DNA of 64,000 nucleotides, from contig CM055189.1 of NCBI GenBank assembly GCA_029224185.1, positions 27,651,457-27,715,456 of the forward strand. Direction: 5' to 3'. The DNA comes from Karalla daura (lineage: Eukaryota > Chordata > Actinopteri > Chaetodontiformes > Leiognathidae). Shown here piece by piece: positions 48,301 through 57,989 of this stretch. Each line of letters begins with the position of its first letter. The stretch's first letter is position 1. Made by a program: the position numbers and the translations under genes. The notes below the pieces were generated by a model, which saw nothing but the letters and a program-made list of their open reading frames with translations, was not told the DNA's origin and made no database searches.

Positions 48301-51300
48301 GCAAAGATGACTTCATTCCTGCTGATGTGCAGGAGGAATCCCTCAGTCCTCAGTTACTATTACCCCTTGTGCTTTGCTACGCTTTTCTTGGCTTTGCTTA
48401 GCGGACTTAGTTGGACATTTTCTTTGCTTTTGGCTATTTTGTTCGCATTTTGCATTTTTGTTCCTGCAAACATTTTTGTAGTGTTTTGGTGTTGCACTGG
48501 GTTTTAATAAAACCCCTTTTTTTTTACATCTTGCTGCCTGTTCATGTCCTCCTTCCACATTAATTGTCCGGCTGCCACACCCATCCTTTGGATGACCACT
48601 TGCCCCCTCACATTTAGTGTCAGGAGTGTTGGGTGTTTTGCATCCTGGAGCTGAACAAGAGACGGGGAGATGAGATGCGTACCACAAGGGCAGTGTAAGC
48701 CATAGCCGCACCTGGCTGGAGGATGGAGGAGCAGAGGCTGACCCGAGAGGACCTGGGCGGCAAAAGGGAAGAGGAGTTCCAGGACAGTGAGCAGCAGACA
48801 CCAGTGGGTGCAGCAGCCCAGCCTGAGGAGTCAGAGATAGGGGCCCTACATCTCTCCTTGAGAGGACTGGAAGTGCAGGAGAAAGAGTCCTACAAGCAGG
48901 AGCTGCACTGAAGGAGTGTATTGGTCGATGTCTCTCTTCCGATGAGACAACCAACAACAAACTGCGCTCTCCCACATTGTCAACAGGGTTTTGAGTGCTC
49001 GACTCCTCCTACCTGCGTGGCAAGTTCAGTAGGGTGCATGCGCAAGGTCTCCAATTTTTCCCTGCACAAATCCGTCTGCGGCACTCCCCAAAAACTTAGG
49101 GGGTGGCTGCGGTGGAGTTTGGTGTCGTGCTGATGCCATTGCGCACTATGCATTTTGGCATGATAACACACCGATCATTTCTCTCTTTTGCCATAACTTG
49201 CCTCAACACCCTCACAATACCCCTCATAGTATCATCATTTTCGACACCACAGCTGGAGAAACAATATACAGAAACTCTTATGCACTACTGGGTGTTGCAT
49301 CACCTTTATCGTGCACAACACGGACCATGTTCCGGAACATTTAAAAATCAATAAAACCGCATCAGCAATTAAAACGTATCACTATAACATGGTACTGCCA
49401 GACTTACAAACTTTCCCCGAGCACCTTTTTGTTGAGCTGCGTATCCACTGTAGCCTCCAAGTGTCCAGACATGCTTTAGTGTCTCATTACCCCTTGGTTA
49501 AACAGTTTAAGTTTACAAATCCAGCGCTGTTCCAAACACCAATCGATCAAAATCCCTTGCAAACAAATGTTCCCAGCAGAACATTTTGCAGGCCTCCTTT
49601 AAAGCCTTACGCCAGGGGACCACTCATCGTTACTTGACAGGAAGTGGCGCACAAACCCTCTCCTCGCCTGGGACAGGTTAGCTAGCTCAGGCGTTAGCCG
49701 ACCTTGTCTCACAAGAACTAGCTTCTCTTAAAAGATCTGTCTTGAAAATGGCCTTGCAAGTATATCTGCAGCCAAATCTACATTTTCTCTGCCTCGGGCA
49801 AAGGCAATTCTAGCCCATTTTTTGGGGTGCTGAGGCACCCCTCAATTAAATTCCAGCACCCTTAAAATTTTAGAGATTAAAAAAAATTATTTTGCCATAT
49901 GTCCTTTTTTTAACAAGCTATAAAATAGTCAAAAGAATACTGTACTTGGTTGAAATGTAATATTCTGACAACAAAAATACACCAGTGTTATGTATTATTA
50001 TGTATTATTAAATGTAAAAAACTTTATCTTGCCTGGCCAGCAGCTCTCTAACTTCTCAGCACCCCTAAACCTCTGATCCTAGAATTGCCCCTGCCTTTGG
50101 CCATTGTGAATCAGAAAAAAAAGTATATATATTAGATTCTTCAGCTAAATGGCCACAGGTGTGACTGATGTGACTGTCAATCTGCATAGCACTGCTGCTT
50201 TCTCACAGTATCCAATCACAGGACACGTACATGTCGCGTTCAGTGTGAGGCCAGCTCGAGGGCCTCCCTGTTCCCGACTCATGATCTGATTGGCAATTGC
50301 AACTATCTAAAGCTAGCTAAATTCTGAATTCTATATATAGAATTCAGCTTAGCTCTAAAAAATGTTACATGTCCAAGTTGATAACTTATTTCAGGAAGCG
50401 CATCAAAATTAAATATAAAGAGAGACGTCCTAACACCAAAATATCTTGATTTTGGATAAGTATTTCTTTCTCACAGACAGATTAGTAACAAACGGAATTC
50501 TGGTCAGTTACTCCCCTGGACAAGATCACAACTGACCTCAGAGTCTCCAGGTGACAGTGTGGACTCTCCAGTCCAGCACAGAGCTGCTTCACTCCTGAAT
50601 CATCCATGTGGTAGTTGCAGCTCAGGTCCAGATGTTTCAGATGGGAAGGGCTGGATCTCAGAGCCGAGGCCACAACTTCACAGAGAGGCTCTGAGAGTCC
50701 ACAGTCGGAGAGTCTATGATGAGAGAGGGAAGATCAGACTGGATCTGAAACTTTAAAGACTTTAAAGACTGAACCTCCCTACCACAGACCAACACAGCTT
50801 CACTGGCTTCACTGGTGGTGGTGGAAAAGCTTTGTTTGTGAGATGATCATCACAGCAGGACTCACACAGCCTTTCTGCAGTTCCTGATGGCTGGAATCAG
50901 TCTCTGTCGTCCTTCAGATGTTGCATTGCACTTAGATAGGTCCAACTCCTCCAGAACCTCCTCTGACATCTGCAGCATGTAGGCCAGAGCTGAGCAGTGG
51001 ATCTCTGAGAGCTCCCTCTCTGATCTGTTCTCTGACTTCAGGAACTCTTGGATCTCCTGATGCACTGAGTGATCATTGAGCTCCATCAGACAGTGGAAGA
51101 TGTTGATGCTTCTGTCAGGATCATCACTGTTCATCTCCTTCAGGTTGTTGATGGCTCTCTGGATGGTTTCTGGACTGTCCTCTGAAGGACCCAGCAGACC
51201 TCCTAACACTCTCTGGTTGGACTCCAGAGAGAGGCCATGAAGGAAGCGCACAAACAGGTCCAGGTGGCCATTTCCACTCTCCGTGGATTTCATCATTGTT

Positions 51301-54292
51301 TTCATTAGAAAATCATCCAGGGATGATTGAACATGTTCTGTCTCCAGGAAATCCTCCAGAACCTTCTTCTTCCTGCTGGTGAAGCAGTGGAACATGTAGA
51401 CTGCAGCCAGAAACTCCTGAACACTCAGATGAACAAAGCAGTAGATGTTCCTCTGGAAGATCACACACTCTCTCCTGAAGATCTCGGTACAAACTCCTGA
51501 GTACAGCGAGGCCTCTGAGACCTCCAGACCACAGCGCTCCAGGTCTTCTTGGTAAAACATGATGTTTCCTTCCTCCAGATGTTCAAGGGCCAGCCTCCCC
51601 AGCTTCAAAAGAACTTCCCTGTCCTCCTCCATCAGCTCCAGTGGACTAGTCTCTGGTTCCTGGTACTTCTGCTTCTTTCTCCTGGTCTGGAGCAGCAGAA
51701 AGTGTGAGTACAGGTCAGTCAGGGTCTGGGGCAACTCTCCTCTCTGCTCTGATGTCAACATGTGCTCCAGAACTGTGGCAGTGATCCAGCAGAAGACTGG
51801 GATCTGACACATGACGTGGAGACTCCTGGAGGCCTTGATATGTGAGATGATGCTGCTGGACAGTTCTTCATCTCTGAACCTCTTCCTGAAGTACTGGTCC
51901 TTCTGGTCGTCTGTGAAGCCTCGTACTTCTGTGACTCTGTCCACACATCCAGGAGGGATCTGATTGGCTGCTGCAGGTCTGGAGGTGATCCAGACCAGAG
52001 CAGAGGGAAGCAGCTTCCCCTGGATGAGGTTTGTCAGCAGGACGCTGACTGAGGTCTTCTGGGAGACATCAGACACAACCTGATGGTTGTGGAAGTCCAG
52101 AGAGAGTCTGCTTTCATCCAGGCCGTCAAAGATGAAGAGCAGCTTCCAGAGGGAGAGCTGCTCTGCTGTCACCTTCTGGAAGGTTGGATGGAACACCTGG
52201 AGCAGAGAGAGAAGACTGTGCTGCTCCTCTCTGAGCAGGTTCAGCTCCCTGAAGGAAAGAACAATCACTGCACTGACATCTTGGTTTCCTGAACCCTCTG
52301 CCCAGTCCAGACTGAACTTCTGCACCGAGAAGGTTTTTCCAGCTCCAGCGACGCCGCAGGTCAGGACCACTCTGATGGAGCTCTGCTGGTCAGGTAAGGC
52401 TCTGAAGATGTCCTGGCACCTGATTGGAGCATCATGGAGGATCTTCTTCTTCTTGGAGGTGGTCTCCAGCTGCCTCATCTCATGTTGGGTGTTGACCTCT
52501 TCACTCTGTCCCTCTGTGATGTAGAGCTCAGTGTAGATGCTGTTGAGGAGGGTTTCTCCTTCTGCTCCTTCAGCTCCTTCAGTCACACGTTCACATCTGC
52601 TCCTCACACTGATCTTATATTGATCTAGAAGCTCCTGCAGACCTCCATCTAGAAGCTCCTGCAGAGCTCCATCTAGAACCTCCTGCAAAGCTCTATCTGC
52701 TGACAGAGAACACAGCAACAAAATGTTTTTGCCGAACAAGACAACAAATGTCCATGAGATGGACGTCCATGTCCACTGTTGGGGCATGAGGACCTCAGCA
52801 GATAGATGAACAGTCTTACTCTGTGCAGCTGTGGTTGAACTTGCTGGCTCCACTTGAGGTTTCCACCTGCAGAAACATGAAGTAAGTACCTCCATGATGG
52901 AGACAAATGTGTCACATTCACTGTGAGGATCTTCACTCAGCTCAGATCCTTAGATAAGGAGAGGTGGGAGAGATATGTCCAAATCTACATTTGATCTTTA
53001 TCAGTCTCTGTTTGCAGGTGTTACGAACGTACACACAATCACTGCCAATGGATGTTTGCTGTCCATCCACCTTCTCCCACCAACATCATGTGGTGGAGAG
53101 AATCTGAGCCCAAAGGTTCATTTACTGTTAATGTGTTAAAGAAAGTAATGTGACTGATTCCAGATGCACCTCGAGCATCTGGCTGAACTCAGGAGGAGCA
53201 CACCAGCCATTTTCTGACAAATATGCAGAAATGTCTGAGTGGCAGATTTATCAACATCCCCCTAAGAGTAAGCACTTGAACCTGTGTACATGAATCTGTT
53301 TCCTTCTGGCCACATGTGGACGCAGTGGGTAGTGCAGTCTGCAATGAGCAGGTTTCACAGTTTATCACTATTGTCTTTGATGACATCACAGCTCTCCTGG
53401 GTGACTGACAGACGCCACAGGCATGAATATGAAAGTTGAGGTGATCCAGGAACAGTCTGTGACTGTGAAGCCTGATACTACAAGTATTCACACCTTACAC
53501 CCAGTGCCTGAGGAGCAGTTCTCTTACCGTGTGTTTGATGGTCCGGATACATCCCTGAAGACTGGACGATCATTTTTTGACCAGAAACTCTTCAGTGACT
53601 GAGAGCTGGGTGCTGCCAACTCCACTCCCTGTCTTTGGTTCAGAGTTCTGTAAACAGACATGTTTGTCTTCATTTTTAGTCAAATCAATCGTTGGTTCTT
53701 CTCTGGGTGACTGACAGCACCCACAGGTACATGATTGTGATGGAAAACCATTCCCTCCTAACAGCCAGTATGGGGGGATCGTTTCTCTTACTGTGTGTTT
53801 GAGGCTGCTGGTTCATTACTGAAGCCTGGAGGATGAAACTCTTTAGAACCATCACTCTTCATAGGCAGACCGCTGGGAGCTGCAGACTCTGTTCTCTGTC
53901 CCTTGTTCTGAAAGCTGTGAACACTCCATTTGTTTCAAATGAATGCAGAATGGTTTTATGCAAAAACTTCAAAGAATTAGACAAAGACAACAGATTGTGT
54001 AGAACAGAGTTCAGTCAGTCGAACAATGCATTAACAATCAACTATACAATCAGGCAGTGAAGCCAAGACCATTCAACATCTTACAGCCTGTTGTGAGGTG
54101 TCTCTGAATGTGTGTTTTTGTTTGCAAGAAGGAGGAGAAGAAGAAGCAGTTCTCTTACCGTGTGTCTGAGGGTCCAGGCTTATGACTGGAGACTTGATGA
54201 TCCATTTTAGACCAGAAACTTTTCAGTCTGTTAAAGGTGGGTGCTGCAGACTCTACTCCATCCTCCTCTCCCTCCATATTAACACTCAACAT
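35514..54292 (-). CDS. NLRC3-like NACHT-LRR receptor (fish FISNA-NACHT family), 13 exons
   Basis: Exons: 54292-54159, 53914-53792, 53647-53528, 52866-52820, 52696-50866, 50713-50537, 47265-47092, 45159-44986, 41146-40970, 40641-40468, 40108-39935, 39625-39449, 35679-35514. They sum to 3648 nt (1215 aa plus stop) with every junction in phase. Residues 1-126: three repeats of an N-terminal module (ESAAPxxxxLKS...GPSxTR). About 143-255: FISNA-like region. Walker A GVAGAGKT at about 256-263; Walker B FIFDGLDE near 331-336. Helical/winged-helix region to HLSVQEFLAAVY; then eight LRR modules to the end. This is the expanded teleost cytosolic NLR type, thought to sense infection. No B30.2 exon was found. 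The stop TAG in the last LRR exon may be a secondary mutation. The long introns hold several mobile elements, so transcription through all exons is inferred, not shown. Confidence 0.82.
35822..36130 (+). pseudogene. LINE reverse-transcriptase fragment
   Basis: Plus-strand frames read like the fish LINE block WxEYFEELLNPTGT ... KVYSRLLERRV ... RRNTAVF. Several stops and an internal deletion. Related to the C-terminal piece at 61540-62160. Confidence 0.5.
36251..36318. repeat. (GT)n microsatellite
   Basis: Uninterrupted GT run of about 68 bp. Confidence 0.97.
36660..38013 (+). mobile_element. Ty3/gypsy pol fragment (RNase H, integrase remnants)
   Basis: RNase H: VDASSEGIGAVVLQDGKPVA and, after a frameshift near 36865, VVYGCEKFRQYLYGKEILVQ then PLEMIFKKALHKAPPRLQRM. 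Integrase-like scraps follow (VDYYSKHPEIKKL, 37448-37485). A pol C terminus ends FTRSGRQVKMPTRNKD at 38013. Multiple frameshifts; dead. Inserted between NLR exons 12 and 13. Confidence 0.75.
38160..39200 (-). pseudogene. LINE fragment with endonuclease remnant
   Basis: Minus-strand NAHSLGNKTFILNDFFKMHK then LDLLCITET is the N-terminal block of a LINE endonuclease (xxARSLxNKTFILxDFF ... LTETW). The rest is scrambled. Confidence 0.55.
39449..39625 (-). CDS. NLR exon 12, LRR module 7
   Basis: 177 nt. Encodes LEFCSLSEISCASLASALKS then HLDLSENYNLQDSG. Donor CTGAG|gtcagt. Confidence 0.87.
39935..40108 (-). CDS. NLR exon 11, LRR module 6
   Basis: 174 nt. Encodes LKGCRLSKISCASLASALKS then HLDLDQNNLQDSG. 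Donor CTGAG|gtcagt. Confidence 0.87.
40468..40641 (-). CDS. NLR exon 10, LRR module 5
   Basis: 174 nt with no internal ATG. Encodes LSWCSLSEISCASLASALKS then HLDLSINQLQDSG. Donor CTGGA|gtgagt. Confidence 0.87.
40970..41146 (-). CDS. NLR exon 9, LRR module 4
   Basis: 177 nt. Encodes LEDCSLSEINCASLASALKS then HLDLSWNDELQDSG, one codon longer than most modules. Donor CTGGA|gtgagt, a better match to consensus than the gtcagt of the other copies. Confidence 0.88.
41735..44420 (+). mobile_element. L2-like LINE, near full-length coding region, dead
   Basis: In order: GLLNIRSLSSKVILVNELIS and CLTETWL (endonuclease start, about 42040-42150); IIIIGDFNVHVD and the SDHSLI end of the endonuclease; linker; reverse transcriptase with IPTELFKEVLPLI, LLDLSAAFDTVDHQILLRRL, GVPQGSVLGPVLFSVY and catalytic YADD at 44060-44071. 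Stops after DYASLN, in GTA*DWF and elsewhere, plus frameshifts. Lies between NLR exons 8 and 9 in the opposite orientation. Confidence 0.85.
44421..44985. other. unassigned intron sequence
   Basis: No family recognised. The last about 50 bp (AAACATCAGATGTTCAACAG) belong to the repeated LRR exon-flank unit. Confidence 0.4.
44986..45159 (-). CDS. NLR exon 8, LRR module 3
   Basis: 174 nt, acceptor ctcatttag|GTTGG. Encodes LERCWLSEISCASLASALKS then HLDLTNNDLQDSG. Donor CTGAG|gtcagt. Confidence 0.88.
45489..46718 (+). mobile_element. P-superfamily-like DNA transposon with THAP domain
   Basis: Perfect 8-bp target duplications GGTGTGTG at 45481-45488 and 46719-46726. Inverted ends CATAGACATAATAAAAGTAG and CATAGACATAATAAAGAGTA, continuing to GATGCC. 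THAP exons lie just inside the left end. THAP zinc fingers plus 8-bp duplications are P-element features. No transposase catalytic domain, so non-autonomous. Inserted in the NLR gene between exons 7 and 8. Confidence 0.8.
45571..46030 (+). pseudogene. THAP-domain gene remnant (P-element-like transposase N terminus)
   Basis: Exon 45571-45650: MSVHCGACNCQTRKTVENRA then RGVTFH, donor CACAA|gtacta. Second exon from 45857 (ttgaag|GTTTCC): K-FPEDGDSR, a TAG stop, KWKVALRRERF, then split over two frames into HCSERFKQGDF and QNVRLRDGVIPSIF. The C2CH zinc-finger order is recognisable, but the final CSxHF histidine is Arg. Two frame changes and the stop show it is dead. Confidence 0.7.
47092..47265 (-). 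CDS. NLR exon 7, LRR module 2
   Basis: 174 nt, acceptor tttattcag|GTTG. Encodes LRSCRLSEISCASLASALKC then HLDLSINILQHSG. Donor CTGAG|gtcagt. Confidence 0.88.
47266..47430. repeat. conserved intron flank of the LRR exon unit
   Basis: TAAAGAATAAATGAAGATAA, GTGGAGCTCAACGTGACTCT and GATCACTGAGCTTCTCTCTA recur right of other LRR exons (40109-40280, 41147-41290, partly 35680-35790). The duplicated unit was therefore exon plus intron. Confidence 0.8.
47431..48240. other. unassigned intron sequence
   Basis: 47810-47900 resembles 48976-49050 over about 60 bp (TCAACAGGATTTTAAACTCT vs TCAACAGGGTTTTGAGTGCT). No protein family recognised. Confidence 0.4.
48249..48298. repeat. (GA)n microsatellite
   Basis: About 50 bp, one TA interruption near the start. 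Confidence 0.95.
48300..48915 (+). mobile_element. Ty3-like LTR end, primer site and gag start
   Basis: A TTTG-rich LTR 3' part with TTTTAATAAAACCCC, then a likely LTR end and the primer-site-like ATTTAGTGTCAGGAGTG near 48612-48628. A short gag-like frame follows: MEEQRLTREDLGGKREEEFQ to KESYKQELH (48723-48911). Truncated after that. The 210-codon minus-strand frame over the same DNA is antisense. Confidence 0.5.
48960..49650. other. unassigned repeat-rich stretch
   Basis: Contains the short segment shared with 47810-47900. Otherwise open frames without recognisable domains. Confidence 0.4.
49799..50093. mobile_element. hAT-like MITE
   Basis: Inverted ends CAAAGGCAATTCTAG and (complement) CAGGGGCAATTCTAG. 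Subterminal GGGGTGCTGAGG and CAGCACCCCTAAAC are also inverted. Flanks GCCTCGGG and GCCTTTGG may be a degraded 8-bp duplication. Related to 8188-8255. Confidence 0.55.
50537..50713 (-). CDS. NLR exon 6, LRR module 1
   Basis: 177 nt, acceptor catcatag|ACTC and donor CTGAG|gtcagt. Encodes LSDCGLSEPLCEVVASALRS then HLKHLDLSCNYHMDDSG. The most divergent module of the array. Confidence 0.9.
50866..52696 (-). CDS. NLR exon 5, FISNA-NACHT domain
   Basis: 1831 nt without a stop. Acceptor tgtcagcag|ATAGAG, donor AGGCTGT|gtgagt. In order: a triple LQE(V/L)LDG repeat; FISNA-like YTELYITEGQSEEVNTQHEM; Walker A GVAGAGKT; VIVLSFRELNLL; Walker B FIFDGLDESRL; sensor-type LVWITSRPAAA; EVRGFTDDQKDQYF; MCQIPVFCWITA; HLSVQEFLAAVY. 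It ends in the degenerate pre-LRR ELDLSKCNATSEGRQRLIPA. All key ATP-binding residues are intact. The upstream ATG at 52895 lies in the preceding intron and is not used in this model. Confidence 0.95.
52618..52690 (-). repeat. three short tandem repeats at the start of the FISNA exon
   Basis: Three in-frame copies of about 24-27 nt encode ALQEVLDG, ALQELLDG and GLQELLDQ. Copies two and three share CTGCAGGAGCTTCTAGAT. Confidence 0.85.
52820..52866 (-). CDS. NLR exon 4, linker
   Basis: 47 nt, acceptor tttctgcag|GTGGA and donor CACAGA|gtaaga. Encodes WKPQVEPASSTTAAQ. It enters at phase 2 and leaves at phase 1, which is what is needed to reach the NACHT exon. Confidence 0.8.
53528..53647 (-). CDS. 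NLR exon 3, N-terminal module 3
   Basis: 120 nt, acceptor gtttacag|AACTC and donor ACACG|gtaaga. Encodes TLNQRQGVELAAPSSQSLKS then FWSKNDRPVFRDVSGPSNT. Phase 2/2, like module 2. Confidence 0.75.
53792..53914 (-). CDS. NLR exon 2, N-terminal module 2
   Basis: 123 nt, acceptor gttcacag|CTTTC and donor ACACA|gtaaga. Encodes FQNKGQRTESAAPSGLPMKS then DGSKEFHPPGFSNEPAASNT. It is homologous to the modules on either side. Confidence 0.75.
54159..54292 (-). CDS. NLR exon 1, N-terminal module 1
   Basis: Acceptor-like agtgcag|ATGTTG, donor ACACG|gtaaga. Encodes MLSVNMEGEEDGVESAAPTF, NRLKSFWSKMDHQVSSHKPG and PSDT. A second in-frame ATG at 54277 (MEGEED) could also be the start. Confidence 0.7.
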
Positions 54293-54801
54293 CTGCACTT
54301 CTAGTCAGTCTGAAAGGAGACAGGATCACTGGCTGAGCTCCAGGCTGGACCCTGAACTGAGGGCGGAACACTCCAGGAAACACTTCACGTTTCAGCCCTT
54401 TTTTATTTTGTTTAATTTTTATTAATTTATTTAAAAGACAGAGCACATTGATGAACATTATTAAAAATGTGCCAGTGTTAGCCAAATGCTAATTTGCCAC
54501 TGTAGTCCACTTGCATGATGTTGAAAAGGCCACATGGCCAGGGGCCATTAAAATACACAAAGCAAGGACACACAATGTGTATGACAATACAAGACAAATA
54601 CAAATACAAACAATGCAGTATAATACAGTGCAACACAACTTAATCAGAGACTATAAATAGGAAGAAGGTGAACCAATGTGAATCCTGGTCATAATCATTA
54701 ACATAGCATATAATATGAAATAATGAATAAAGTTATGAATTGTTTCAGTGCTTATAACATCTGTTAATTTAAAAGTTGTATTACTATAATTTTAAACTAA
54801 G

Positions 54802-55627
54802 TCTGGCAAGGCTGACTCGTGCACGGGGCGCACATCCACTTGTGGATGGTAATGTCTATGCTGTTTCCTCTTAACTGGTTAATGCCGCTCGTTTGAACTG
54901 TTTGGTGCATGGGTGCCCGGCTGCTGGGAGAACTGGTAGGATTTCTGTTCATTCTTCTGTTTATTTAATTTGGGTACCATTGCATAGACCATGCTACAAT
55001 CTGGCGGTGTTAGCCATTTTACCGTGCAGCAGTAGCAGAGTGATTGCTGTGGACTGACTGTAGCTTGTGCTGCTGGACTGGTGCGGTGGCACATACTGTA
55101 TGAAAGCTCAAACGCCAACAAGGAAAGTGTTGTCTCTCCTTGCCTGTGGAGCAAGATAATCGCTAGATATTTTCTCCATATATCAGGGACACCAGATGTC
55201 CTCGATTCCTGAGAACAGTCCCCTATTCGGTCACCCTGTTCCCAGTAAAAGCTCTCCCTGAAAATGTCCCCAGTATCAACGGGAGAGAAAAAAAAGTAGC
55301 ACAGAGCGCAGAGAGAGAGAGAGTGAGAGAGGGAGAGAGTGGAGTATAGACGTCGGCAGAGATCGCGACCACCCCACCAAGGCTGGGTGACTACACTAGA
55401 CTACACTACTGGTGGCCGGTGATGCACAGACCCATGCATACTGAGGTACATGTGGATAATGGCGTTGCAATGTGTGTGTTTGTTCGTTAGTAGTTAGTAG
55501 AACAGTGTTTGTTCCCATCTAAGAAGCACATTGCCTTGTCTCTCCAGGCGCTCCCCTTTCCAGAGATAGTACGTCTTTCTCCCTCTGTGGGCCCATTGGG
55601 GTGACGTAGCCCGGCTGAAGGAATTTA
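54802..55627 (+). mobile_element. LTR copy split by an insertion
   Basis: 54802-54890 matches the left part of the LTR at 33600, and 55545-55627 matches its middle (GGGCCCATTGGGGTGACGTA, GCCCGGCTGA). About 650 bp of unrelated DNA separates the two. Confidence 0.55.
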
Positions 55628-55629
55628 TC

Positions 55630-56410
55630 TCAACTCAACTCAACTTTATTTTGCCTTTTCATAACAGCTGTTATCTCAGGGCGCTTTACAAGGAGAGCAA
55701 CAATGTGTACATAGTGAAAAAAACCCTGTCCTTAGACCCGGGAGGAAAAAAAAAAGACATAGACACTCCGGGGACACGCAGTCCCTGGTCCATATGTTAG
55801 TCCTGCATAGTCACAGAGTCAGAAAAGAGAGAAAAAAGTGGTGGAGGAGGAGAGGGAGGAAGAGGAGGAGATGGAAAACAGACAGGGAGAGACCAAGAGG
55901 AGAATGAGAAGCTAGAGGGAATGTGAACCCGATTCACACCCACAGAGAGAGCAGAGAAGATAGAGCTCAATGTGCTGGGGACCCCCAGCAGACTCAACCT
56001 ATAGCAGCTTATCAAGGATTGAAGGTCTATCTGTAGGCTCTGTCAAAGAGGAGGGTTTTTAACCTATTCTTGAAGGTAGAGAGGGCGTCTGCCTCCCAGA
56101 TGAGACTGGTAGATTGTTCCACAGGAGTGGGCCTTGGTAGCTGAAGGCTCTGGCTCCAAATCTAGACTTAGAGATTCTTGGAACCACAAGTAGGCCTGCA
56201 TTCAGAGAACGAAGTGTCCTAGCATCTAGCATGTGTGTAACATACAGCCTAAATGGGATCTGTGTGTGAGGGTGTATGAGGGCTGATGTATTACGTGATT
56301 GTCTGAATAAATTCTTCTCTTTCTTGTTCTCTTTCTTGTTTTCTTCAAAAATTGAATCTATCCAGTGTTGTATCTCACCACTGTTTTGCCATATGTGTAC
56401 TGTTGAATGC
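55630..56410 (-). mobile_element. L2-like LINE 3' end
   Basis: Minus strand: LYVTHMLDARTLRSLNAGLL, VVPRISKSRFGARAFSYQGP and LLWNNLP, then after a frameshift KTLLFDRAYR, the usual LINE C terminus. It ends in the tail ATAACAGCTGTTATGAAAAG-type sequence down to about 55640. Confidence 0.8.
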
Positions 56411-57880
56411 ACTTAAATAGTGAAAGCCATCAACAGCATCCCAGATGTGTTTTCTTGCTGAATGCAATGGCTCAACTTAGGGACTGGGCTGTCCAGCACT
56501 TCTGCTCCTGACACTTAATGGTATGGGATTGCACTATATTCTTGCCAACGTGCGAGAGTGGGAGTGATGCAGAGTTGTGTACAAATCGAAGGAGTTTATC
56601 AGAGACAGGACATATTGAATATTCTTGTGACCAAGAATGAGTAGTGGCCGCTCATGGCTGGGAATGGATGACAGGAGGGCATCAAATTCATCCATAAAGC
56701 CCCTATTTGTCCTGGAGGCAGGAGGAGGAATGTGACAATGTAACAATGCACTGACTATGCATTTCACAACTACTCAACTCAACTATGTTGAGAGGACACT
56801 GGCATGAATGTCGCTGCTTCTCATGCCGCTGACAGTTTGTCTGATCTATTCTGCATTCCTAATCTACACCTGTCGTGTACTTTGCAAGTATAACTTCCTA
56901 CCGGCTCAGCAAGTACAACTTTAATTAATATAACTCTGTGTGATCAGCAGTGGTCAAGCCCCACCAACGTGGACCAAATCAACTGGCAACTTCCACTGGA
57001 CTAACTGTGGTCTTACCGTTGCATAGTATGGCTTCCCCTACGTCAGATCTGCTAGTCTCTCCCGCCAACATTGCTTTGGCTTTCTGGACTATCTGTAAAC
57101 AGCTCTATCGTAGCATATAGGTGGGATCTCTGCTCTGTACTGTCCTAGAGTGCAGCCTGTGGCTTTGTCACCTAGCTAAGCTATGGCAAGCTTACAAATT
57201 TTTGCAAAGTTCTTTGTATCTCGTCAGGATAACGTGAAACTCTAATGATTTGGACGCTGCTAATGCTTAGCATTAGCTGTGTGGTCATTATAGATCACCG
57301 GTTCTCATTCTGGTATGTGAAATACGAACTATTTGTCACACCCCTGTACGTCTCATCCTGACAAACTAGGCACCCTTCAGCGTCAACACTGTCGGTTCTG
57401 AATTATCTCTTATGGAAACTGCTCGGGGCAGTAGGAGATGCTAAGAGCTGAGGGTACAGCCGTCCATTGACGTCAATAATAGCCGTGTCACGGCACAACG
57501 TCACGGCGAACCAAGGATCCTCTGCCTGGAAGTGTTTTTCTCACATGTTTTCCACTCAATCATGTTCCCCACACCAATTATTTCTTTAATTACATTGCCA
57601 ACATTTCTCAATACAAACATATTAGTATCACTCAAGTATCACTAATAATTCAGTGCCGCTCTCCGCCACTCACGGCAGAGACGTGCAGACACCGTCTGCG
57701 ACTCAGTCTGCGTCACGGAGCCAGTGTTAAGTGTAAGTGTAAGTTAGGCTGTAGACTATATCATGTGTAAGCTTGGGCCTACCGGTCAGAGGACATTTGG
57801 TTGATCCTCTCCAAGCAAACTGGTTGCTTGTTTGATGCTGTTCTTCTTTACAATAAACCCTCCTATATGCATGTAAGACA
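56411..57880. other. unassigned stretch
   Basis: No exon or element recognised. A short minus-strand frame (56534-56767) resembles a scrambled LINE endonuclease (DEFDALLSS ... RPLLILG). Confidence 0.4.
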
Positions 57881-57989
57881 GTGTCAGCAGAGACTCCTTC
57901 ATTCTCTTCAACATCATCTTCGACATCATCTTCAACAACATCAGCACTTCAGAAACGACAATACCCAGCTGTAAATCAGCACCAAACCC

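Noticed and set aside
48343..48975. 210-codon minus-strand frame
   Set aside because: It is antisense to a Ty3-like LTR and gag start, has Pro/Ser-rich random composition, and has no domain.
50862..52895. Uninterrupted 677-codon frame starting at 52895 as the NLR coding sequence
   Set aside because: 52895-52697 contains a small exon (52866-52820) and an intron with clear splice sites. The frame happens to stay open through them. The true product is spliced at both ends.
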